A DNA stretch of 32,423 bases, from NCBI GenBank assembly GCA_014729025.1, contig WJKP01000033.1, forward strand, positions 1 to 32,423, read 5' to 3'. The stretch comes from Candidatus Buchananbacteria bacterium. GTDB taxonomy: Bacteria > Patescibacteriota > Patescibacteriia > CAIXNZ01. The notes beneath the pieces are model-generated. The model made no database searches, was not told the DNA's origin, and saw only the letters and a list, made by a program, of their open reading frames with translations. Shown here piece after piece: positions 13,050 through 18,495 of this stretch. A program made the translations under genes and the position numbers. Positions within the stretch are counted from its first letter, which is position 1. Each line of letters starts with the position of its first letter.

Positions 13050-13858
13050 TGCGGGAAATACATAAAAAGGAAAGAGACTTCCATGATAAATGGGCAGATT
13101 TACAGAATATTGATGATATTGGTATCGATTCTTTTTTTGAAGCAACGACTGCTTTAGAAAATAAATATATAATAAATCAAATTAGTAAAGCAGGTGGATT
13201 AAAGGATAAAAAAATATTAGATGTTGGCTGTGGATTAGGCGAGAGTGCAATTTACTTCGCTCAAAAAGGAGCAAACGTTATTGCCATCGATACTTCTTCG
13301 GGTATGTTAAATTTTACCGATAAATTGGCAAAGAATAAGGATATAGCAGAAAGATTAGAATTATTAGTTATGTCAGCTGATGATGATTGGCCTTGGGTAA
13401 ATCAATTTGATTACATTTATGCTGCGAATGTTTTCCATCATGTTGCTAATAAAAAGACTTTTTTACAGAATATTAATCAAGCATTAAAACCAGGCGGCTC
13501 GTTTTTTATTTGGGATCCATTAAAATACAATCCTATAATTAATATTTATAGAACGATAGCACAGGAAGTTCGTACTGTTGATGAATCTCCAATAGGAAGA
13601 AAGGATGTTTCTCTCATTAAAAAATATTTTACCAATATTGAGATTCATTATTTTTGGCTATTGACTCTTATAATTTTTGTGAAGTATTTTCTTTCAGGCA
13701 TTGATCCAAACAAGGAAAGATATTGGAAAAGAATATATAGAGAGAAATCAATGGAATTACATTGGTGGCGTAAATTAGAATACTTAGATCATTTCCTTTG
13801 TCGAACGCCTTTTTTAAAATGGTTATGTTGGAATATTGTTATTTATGGTAAAAAATAA
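13049..13858 (+). CDS. Class I SAM-dependent methyltransferase
   Basis: Start placed at the ATG at 13049, which overlaps the GT2 stop (TGATG). The track start is a TTG one codon earlier. The 269-residue product has motif I ILDVGCGLGESAIYFAQKG near residue 55, the acidic strand-2 end VIAIDTS, and motif II/III YIYAANVFHHVANK then LKPGGSFFIWDP, typical of the UbiE/COQ5 (Methyltransf_11) fold. The C-terminal 110 residues are aromatic-rich with a hydrophobic patch LTLIIFVKYFLSG and may touch the membrane or a lipid substrate. Coupling to GT2 and GT39 suggests a surface glycan or lipid-linked target; this is inference. Confidence 0.85.
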   Translation: MREIHKKERDFHDKWADLQNIDDIGIDSFFEATTALENKYIINQISKAGGLKDKKILDVGCGLGESAIYFAQKGANVIAIDTSSGMLNFTDKLAKNKDIAERLELLVMSADDDWPWVNQFDYIYAANVFHHVANKKTFLQNINQALKPGGSFFIWDPLKYNPIINIYRTIAQEVRTVDESPIGRKDVSLIKKYFTNIEIHYFWLLTLIIFVKYFLSGIDPNKERYWKRIYREKSMELHWWRKLEYLDHFLCRTPFLKWLCWNIVIYGKK

Positions 13859-13930
13859 TTAATTAATTTTAAATAATGAGAGAACCATATATTTTAATGC
13901 AAAGATAACTTTATTAAATAGACTAATTAG

Positions 13931-14011
13931 GCATATATTAATGATAATAAAGATTTATCTCAATATGAATTAAGACGTTATTATTATTTAGATTTAATAT
14001 TTAATAATTAA
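13931..14011 (+). pseudogene. Possible coding remnant
   Basis: Between a TAG at 13928 and a TAA at 14009 one frame reads like real protein (DLSQYELRRYYYLDLIFNN) but has no start codon and no room for a domain. It may be the worn C-terminus of a gene lost from the glycosylation cluster. Short enough to be chance. Confidence 0.2.
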
Positions 14012-14022
14012 GTTATAAAATT

Positions 14023-14307
14023 ATGCTTTCAAAAATCCCTTTTGATTTAGACAAAGTAAAAAAAGAAGATGTTGATAAGGAAATTTTAAGATCAGCCATT
14101 ATTGCTGAATTGGACGCAATTAATTTGTATGAACAAATGGCTGATTTGACTGAAAATTCTGACATGAAGAAAATTTTATTGGATGTGGCCAGAGAAGAAA
14201 AAACACATGTTGGTGAATTTCAGTCATTATTGCTGGATTTAGATGATGAACAAGTCGTAGAATTAGAACAAGGCAGAAAAGAAGTTAATGAAGAATTAGG
14301 CAGATAA
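14023..14307 (+). CDS. Encapsulated-ferritin-like (EncFtn) small ferritin
   Basis: 94 residues, all predicted helix. Helix 1 has E29 and Y36 (IIAELDAINLYEQMAD) and helix 2 has E59 and H62 (REEKTH). The spacing E-7-Y and E-30-E-3-H equals the E32/Y39/E62/H65 ferroxidase set known from EncFtn proteins, which form an annular decamer and oxidise iron inside encapsulin shells. The acidic tail ends NEELGR and shows no encapsulin-targeting LTIGSL-type peptide, and no encapsulin gene is in the window, so it may work alone. A rubrerythrin-type single hairpin is the alternative. No SD. Confidence 0.75.
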   Translation: MLSKIPFDLDKVKKEDVDKEILRSAIIAELDAINLYEQMADLTENSDMKKILLDVAREEKTHVGEFQSLLLDLDDEQVVELEQGRKEVNEELGR

Positions 14308-14310
14308 ATT

Positions 14311-14334
14311 AAAAAAGGGGAGCTTTTGCTCCCC
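14311..14334 (-). terminator. Terminator of the second structured RNA
   Basis: GGGGAGC-AAAA-GCTCCCC on the minus strand followed by six Ts. On the plus strand there is no T-run after the hairpin, so it serves the minus-strand RNA and not the ferritin gene. Confidence 0.85.
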
Positions 14335-14466
14335 GAAGCCAATGAGAAAATATTTTTTTGCGCTCCTGGTAAAGGATCCTTGATTTTATTCCGTTTGGGG
14401 GTTGGAGCTGGGCGAGATCGGCCGTCCCGCTAAGTGGTTGGATTTGTTTATTTTCTCATTAGCTTT
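14311..14466 (-). ncRNA. Second stand-alone structured RNA
   Basis: On the minus strand, a 17-pair closing stem AAGCTAATGAGAAAATA (14465-14449) with TATTTTCTCATTGGCTT (14352-14336) has one G-U and no mismatch. The stem starts one base after the predicted transcription start. Inside are GCGGGA-CGGCCGA-TCTCGC (14430-14412) and GCTCC/GGAGC (14408-14404 with 14366-14362), with a self-complementary AAGGATCCTT. A terminator follows directly. No ORF explains it and the stretch is richer in GC than its flanks. The length of about 155 bases and rod-like closing stem recall 6S RNA, but no 6S signature was recognised. Confidence 0.7.
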
Positions 14467-14472
14467 GAAATT

Positions 14473-14502
14473 ATTATATCATAAATAATCAAAGCTGGAC
14501 AA
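14473..14502 (-). promoter_or_regulatory. Promoter of the second RNA, embedded in an inverted repeat
   Basis: TTGTCC (14502-14497), an 18-base spacer, and TATAAT (14478-14473) with TGA before it (extended -10). AGCTTTG/CAAAGCT arms (14461-14467 and 14490-14496) with inner ATTATT/AATAAT bracket the -10 and start site, an operator-like palindrome. Confidence 0.65.
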
Positions 14503-14531
14503 ATCATTAATCATTGGTTAATATTTAAGTT

Positions 14532-15569
14532 ATGGAGCTATTATTAAGTATTATTTTAATTATTTTAGTTGCTGGCTTGGCAGTCATCTTTTTTTTATTA
14601 TTTAAATTAAATAAAGAGAAAACAGATGATCAGAGTATGGTTATGCTGCAAAATCAAATTAATGAAATTAATAAGACACTCGGTACAAGTTTGGCTGATA
14701 CTCAAAAAACAATGCAACGCCAATTTGGGCAAAATGCAAAAATAATTCAGGAAGTAACTGAGCGATTAACTAAGCTTGATGAGACTAATAAGCAGGTAAT
14801 GAATTATTCTGAGCAATTAAATAATTTACAGCGAATTTTGTTAAGTCAAAAACAAAGAGGCAATTTAGGTGAAGCCAGCTTGCAATTGGTTTTGGAAAAT
14901 ATTTTGCCGCCGACTGCTTATAAATTACAGTATCAATTTAAAGACGGAGATACTGTTGATGCAGTAATTTTTACCAAAGACGGTATTATTCCAGTTGATG
15001 CCAAGTTTTCTTTGGAAAATTATAATAAGATAGTTAATGAAGAAGATGAAACAAGAAGAGCTGGCTTGGAAAAAGAATTTAAAAACGATTTAAAATTAAG
15101 AATTGATGAAACCAGTAAATATGTTAAATCAAATCAAGGTACGCTGGATTTTGCTTTTATGTTTATTCCAGCAGAAGCAATTTTTTATGATTTATTAATT
15201 AATGAAGTTGGTGCCGTTAAGGTAGACACTAAAAATTTAATTGTTTATGCCATGAAAGATAAAAAAGTTATTATTGTTTCACCAACTACTTTTGCCGCTT
15301 ATTTACAAACAGTCTTACAGGGTTTACGAGCTTTTAAAATTGAAGAACAAACTAAAGAAATTATTAAAAGAGTTGAAATGTTGCAAAGTCATATGATCAG
15401 ATATGAAGAATATATGAAAAAATTAGGTAATAATTTAAGCACAACCGTTAATTCTTATAATTCAGCTTCCAAAGAATTTAAAAAAGTTGATAAAGATATT
15501 GTTAAAATTACTGGTAAAGAAAGCAAAATAGAGTCATTGGAGCTTGATAAGCCCCAAATATCTGATTGA
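14532..15569 (+). CDS. rmuC: RmuC-family protein
   Basis: 345 residues. An N-terminal TM helix (about 3-25) is followed by a coiled coil (about 33-115), then the RmuC domain: QRGNLGEASLQLVLENILPP, DAVIF, GIIPVDAKFSLENY (the PD-(D/E)xK-like nuclease motif), FAFMFIPAEAIFYDLL and VIIVSPTTFAAYLQTV. RmuC limits DNA inversions and acts in recombination; the nuclease role is inferred from fold. The length is slightly short for the family. Its last codons overlap the -35 of the rpsT promoter. No SD. Confidence 0.95.
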   Translation: MELLLSIILIILVAGLAVIFFLLFKLNKEKTDDQSMVMLQNQINEINKTLGTSLADTQKTMQRQFGQNAKIIQEVTERLTKLDETNKQVMNYSEQLNNLQRILLSQKQRGNLGEASLQLVLENILPPTAYKLQYQFKDGDTVDAVIFTKDGIIPVDAKFSLENYNKIVNEEDETRRAGLEKEFKNDLKLRIDETSKYVKSNQGTLDFAFMFIPAEAIFYDLLINEVGAVKVDTKNLIVYAMKDKKVIIVSPTTFAAYLQTVLQGLRAFKIEEQTKEIIKRVEMLQSHMIRYEEYMKKLGNNLSTTVNSYNSASKEFKKVDKDIVKITGKESKIESLELDKPQISD

Positions 15570-15594
15570 CAAGTTTATTATGATTTGTTAATAT
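15566..15594 (+). promoter_or_regulatory. Promoter of rpsT
   Basis: TTGACA (15566-15571, overlapping the rmuC stop), a 17-base spacer and TAATAT (15589-15594). Start near 15601. The 97-base leader is made largely of TAGTATTTAGC- and TAATTACTAATGACC-type repeats. Confidence 0.75.
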
Positions 15595-15697
15595 ACTTTT
15601 AGCTCTCATGTTCATAGCTAAGTATTTAGTATTTAGCACAAATATGTGTTTTAATCTTACTAATTACTAATGACCAATTACTAATTACTAAATAAAT

Positions 15698-15994
15698 ATG
15701 CCACAAACAAAACAAGCTAAAAAAGAATTACGAAAAAGTCAGGAAAAAGCTGATTATAATCTTAAAATTAAACAAGATTTAAAAACATTGATTAAAAAAA
15801 CTAGAAAAGCCATTGAAAATAAAGAAGGTAAAGTGGAAGAAATGTTAAAACAAGTTCAAAAAAGTATTGATAAGGCTGTACAAAAAGGCGTTATTAAAAA
15901 AAATACTGGGGGACGTAAATTATCAAGATTATTGAGTGCTTATAAAAAATCACAACAAGCCGAGAAAGAAAAACCGGAAGAAAAAAATAAATAA
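15698..15994 (+). CDS. rpsT: 30S ribosomal protein S20
   Basis: 98 residues, helical and very basic, as usual for bS20. The N-terminus reads MPQTKQAKKELRKSQEK. The conserved core is KAVQKGVIKKNTGGRKLSRL, the counterpart of the standard KGVIHKNxAARxKSRL motif with GG in place of AA. S20 binds the 16S 5' domain during early 30S assembly. It has a strong promoter, a long repeat-bearing leader and no SD. A terminator at 16044 closes the unit. Confidence 0.95.
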   Translation: MPQTKQAKKELRKSQEKADYNLKIKQDLKTLIKKTRKAIENKEGKVEEMLKQVQKSIDKAVQKGVIKKNTGGRKLSRLLSAYKKSQQAEKEKPEEKNK

Positions 15995-16043
15995 ATCCCC
16001 TAGATTGCTAGTTTTTTATTAAAATTTCAAATTAAGGTGGGAT

Positions 16044-16072
16044 CAATACTTTTAAAAAAAGTATTGTTTTTT
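16044..16072 (+). terminator. Terminator of rpsT
   Basis: CAATACTTT/AAAGTATTG stem followed by TTTTTT. Confidence 0.8.
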
Positions 16073-16109
16073 ATATATTTTTTTAACAAAAAACAGGGAG
16101 GAATTAAAT

Positions 16110-16475
16110 TTGAATACCTTTAAAATTTTGGTGGTGGATGATGAAAAAAATATCCTAAAAATTATGGCCAGGCTTTTGCGTCCTTATGGTACCATCATTC
16201 AAGCCAGTAATGGTCAGGAAGCTTTGACCTTGTTGGAAAAAGAGTCTTGGCAGGTTGATTTGGTTATTACTGATTTAACAATGCCCAAAATGGATGGATT
16301 GCAATTAATTGAAAGGATTCACGCAACTTGTTGTGATCTGCCAATTATTGTAATTTCAGGCCAGTACCAGACTGCTCCGCCAGCTGGTATTCAAATTATT
16401 GGAAAACCATGGCAAGACAATGAATTGCTTGCTGCTGTTGATCAGCACTTACAAAAAAACAAAACCCGCAATTGA
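16110..16475 (+). CDS. Stand-alone response-regulator receiver domain
   Basis: 121 residues, only a CheY-like receiver. The acidic pair is D10/D11 (ILVVDDEKN), the phospho-acceptor D55 (LVITDLTMP), the switch Ser83 (VIVISGQ region) and the conserved K99 (IIGKPW). No output domain follows. The start is TTG at 16110, fixed by AGGGAGG eight bases upstream, an SD much better than those of surrounding housekeeping genes. The codons are also less AT-biased than its neighbours. No kinase is in the window. Its stop codon lies in the loop of the terminator shared with holA. Confidence 0.9.
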   Translation: MNTFKILVVDDEKNILKIMARLLRPYGTIIQASNGQEALTLLEKESWQVDLVITDLTMPKMDGLQLIERIHATCCDLPIIVISGQYQTAPPAGIQIIGKPWQDNELLAAVDQHLQKNKTRN

Positions 16476-16485
16476 TGCGGGTTTT
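16461..16485. terminator. Bidirectional terminator between receiver gene and holA
   Basis: AAAACCCGCA/TGCGGGTTTT with the loop ATTGA. It contains the TGA of the plus-strand gene and the last codon of holA. Confidence 0.8.
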
Positions 16486-17455
16486 ATATTTGCGCAATAA
16501 ATAAGTCAAATAATAATTTTGGCTTAGTTGAAGAAGTTTTAATTTGTAGATCAATATTTAAAAGTAATTGATAAATGTTTTTTAATTGATTTAAAGTGAA
16601 ATTTTGGGCTTGAGATAAAGCTTTCTGAGCAACAAACGGATGAATTTTTAATTCTTTGGCAATTTGATCTTTGGTCAATGATTGATTATTATTTTGTAAA
16701 TCTTTGATTAAAAGTAAAATTTTAAATTGCCTTATCAGCATGGAAAGTAAATAAATTTCATTGGCGCCTGAATTTATTTGATCAGAGATAAGCTTTAAGG
16801 CTTGTTTTTTATTTTTATTGCCTAAAGAATCAATTAATTTAAAAATATCGTCATCATATTTAGCTTTGACAAGTTTTTCAATCTCAGTAGGTGTAATTTG
16901 TTTAGTTTGGCAATAATTTACTAATTTTTCAATTTCACTAGTTAATTGCCATAAATCATTACCAACCATGGCAGCCAGTTTTGTGATCGCTGTTTTTTCA
17001 ATTTGTGCTTGTCTTTTTTTTATTTCTTTATCAATCCAGGCATTTAATTGACCAGTTGATAAAGGCTTGAATTCCTCAGCAAATTTTTCTTTAATTAAAC
17101 GATCCCAAAGCGCATTTTTGGTTCTTGATTTAGAGTGATTGGTTGCTTCCCAAAAAATTATAATATTATTTTGATCCGGCTGTTTTGATTCATGGTTTAA
17201 TAATTCAACAATTTCTTTTTGAATATTTTTTGATTTATTGTCAGAAATTAAATTTTTAATAATTACCATTCGTTTACGAGCTAAAAAGGGGGAAGCTTTG
17301 ACCTGCTGATTAAATTCTTCAAATTTAAGACCGGCGCCGTCTAAAACAGTTAAATTCATACCAGAAGAATCAACTTCTTTTTGAAACTTATTTTTAATTT
17401 TTTCTAATTTTTGGCTGGAGCGATAAGTATCCTCGCCGTATAAAAAGATGATCAT
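16484..17455 (-). CDS. holA: DNA polymerase III subunit delta
   Basis: 323 residues, normal for the clamp-loader delta subunit, which opens the sliding clamp. Landmarks are the N-terminal MIIFLYGEDTYRSS, the SPFLARKRMVIIKNL stretch, AELNAWIDKEIKKRQ-like (here GQLNAWIDKEIKKRQ), LAAMVGNDLWQLTSEIEKLV, and DDDIFKLIDSLGNKNKKQAL leading into the C-terminal collar domain. There is no Walker A, as expected for delta. The start fits the family N-terminus and has no SD. Downstream is a shared terminator; upstream lies a short hairpin-bearing gap and then tRNA-Leu on the other strand. Confidence 0.93.
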   Translation of the reverse strand: MIIFLYGEDTYRSSQKLEKIKNKFQKEVDSSGMNLTVLDGAGLKFEEFNQQVKASPFLARKRMVIIKNLISDNKSKNIQKEIVELLNHESKQPDQNNIIIFWEATNHSKSRTKNALWDRLIKEKFAEEFKPLSTGQLNAWIDKEIKKRQAQIEKTAITKLAAMVGNDLWQLTSEIEKLVNYCQTKQITPTEIEKLVKAKYDDDIFKLIDSLGNKNKKQALKLISDQINSGANEIYLLSMLIRQFKILLLIKDLQNNNQSLTKDQIAKELKIHPFVAQKALSQAQNFTLNQLKNIYQLLLNIDLQIKTSSTKPKLLFDLFIAQI

Positions 17456-17582
17456 AAAGCCTTATGTTCATGGTGAGGTTCTCGAACCATGATTTTGAAT
17501 TATATATTATTGGCACCCTAGAGCCTCAGGGGCTATGAGCAGGTATTTCCATTTTAGCCCATATTCATAAAATACAAAAGTC

Positions 17583-17611
17583 TTGACAAATAAGCAGAAA
17601 TGTGTTAATAT
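17583..17611 (+). promoter_or_regulatory. Promoter of tRNA-Leu
   Basis: TTGACA (17583-17588), a 17-base spacer and TAATAT (17606-17611), the same boxes as the rpsT promoter. Start near 17618. The 63-base leader has an unused GAGGAGG (17653-17659) followed by a T-run, and TCTGC/GCAGA arms. Confidence 0.75.
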
Positions 17612-17680
17612 GACAAGTATCTGCGGTAGGCTAATGTTTTGGTCTAGATGCAGAGGAGGTTTTTTAAATAAGTTTTGTGT

Positions 17681-17768
17681 GCGTGAGTGGCGTAATAGGT
17701 AGACGCAGCGGACTTAAAATTCGCTGGCCATAAAGGCCGTACCGGTTCAAGTCCGGTCTTGCGCACCA
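17681..17768 (+). tRNA. tRNA-Leu (anticodon TAA), CCA encoded
   Basis: 88 bases with a long variable arm (TGGCC/GGCCG-like), as expected for a class II leucine tRNA. The acceptor GCGTGAG pairs with CTTGCGC using two G-U pairs. The anticodon arm is GCGGA/TTCGC with loop CTTAAAA, and the T arm is ACCGG-TTCAAGT-CCGGT. 3' CCA is encoded. It is the main decoder for UUA in this AT-rich genome, which fits its near-consensus promoter. Confidence 0.96.
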
Positions 17769-17777
17769 AACTTTTTT

Positions 17778-17803
17778 GTCAGTACAATGTTGCTGACTTT
17801 TTT
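17778..17803 (+). terminator. Terminator of tRNA-Leu
   Basis: GTCAG/CTGAC stem followed by TTTTTT. Confidence 0.65.
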
Positions 17804-17808
17804 ATTCC

Positions 17809-17833
17809 AAAAAATCGCCTGATGGCGATTTTT
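17809..17833 (-). terminator. Terminator of the shikimate-kinase-like gene
   Basis: AAAAATCGCC/GGCGATTTTT with a four-base loop TGAT. Works for the minus-strand gene ending at 17853 and possibly both ways. Confidence 0.75.
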
Positions 17834-17852
17834 CAATATTTTTAAATAGCTA

Positions 17853-18398
17853 TTAATTTAATTTATTTATCTCTGTAATTATTTTTTTAATTACTTCTTT
17901 GGCTTTAGCATTTTTATCATTAGTTTGCATTAGGGACATATCAATTGTTATATCTGAGTATTTTTTATATAAAGCCTGTCTTTCCTGATATAATTGTTCA
18001 AAATTTTTATTTTTTAACCCCACAATACCGCGACTTTCAAGATTTCTGATTCTATTTAAAATACGATCATAAGAATCAGCCAAATAAATAACAATTGAAT
18101 TGGCTTTTAAATATTGCATAGCAGCTGGTGAATAAACAACACTACCGCCAGGCGAAATTATTTTATTTTGAATATTGCCTAAACCAATAATAATATTTTT
18201 TTCCAATTCAATAAATTTTTCCTCCCCCAGATTATTTAAAAGTTTTTGTAATTTTTGATTAGTATCTTTTTCAATAACATCATCAGTATCAATAAAATCA
18301 AATTCAAGCAGTTTGGCTAAATTACGGCCAATAAAAGATTTGCCGGCGCCGGCCATGCCGATAAGGGTTATTGATTGTTTGTTAGGTGGTAATTTCAT
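17853..18398 (-). CDS. aroK: Shikimate-kinase-like P-loop kinase
   Basis: 181 residues, normal for shikimate kinase, which phosphorylates shikimate at O3. Walker A GMAGAGKS (15-21), the Asp motif FIDTDD (35-40), a glycine loop SPGGSVV (82-88), the LID arginine in NLESRGIVG and the ERQALYKKYSD helix all match. However, the usual F-R-x-x-E that binds the shikimate carboxylate reads F-I-E-L-E here (Ile63 in place of Arg), and the GGG loop is GGS. No other aromatic-pathway gene is in the window. It may act on another substrate. No close SD; an orphan GGAGGG lies 54 bases upstream. Confidence 0.75.
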   Translation of the reverse strand: MKLPPNKQSITLIGMAGAGKSFIGRNLAKLLEFDFIDTDDVIEKDTNQKLQKLLNNLGEEKFIELEKNIIIGLGNIQNKIISPGGSVVYSPAAMQYLKANSIVIYLADSYDRILNRIRNLESRGIVGLKNKNFEQLYQERQALYKKYSDITIDMSLMQTNDKNAKAKEVIKKIITEINKLN

Positions 18399-18414
18399 AT
18401 ATTTTCATAATGAC

Positions 18415-18478
18415 CAATAACCAAATTCCAATAATCAATATAATTATTTACTCCCTCCATTTTGAATATTGGTTATTG
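18415..18478. repeat. Inverted repeat with orphan SD between polA and the aroK-like gene
   Basis: CAATAACCAA (18415-18424) and TTGGTTATTG (18469-18478) are perfect inverted arms, and the gap holds CCCTCC (an SD on the minus strand, 18453-18458). The right-hand part resembles the ATTGGTCATTA repeat family of other gaps. Confidence 0.55.
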
Positions 18479-18495
18479 TTAATTTATTATTAAAA

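Noticed and set aside
14311-14466. SRP (4.5S) RNA, because of a TTTACCAGG run
   Set aside because: The GGAAGGAAGCAGC-type apical motif and the symmetric SRP helix are missing; the similarity is limited to nine bases.
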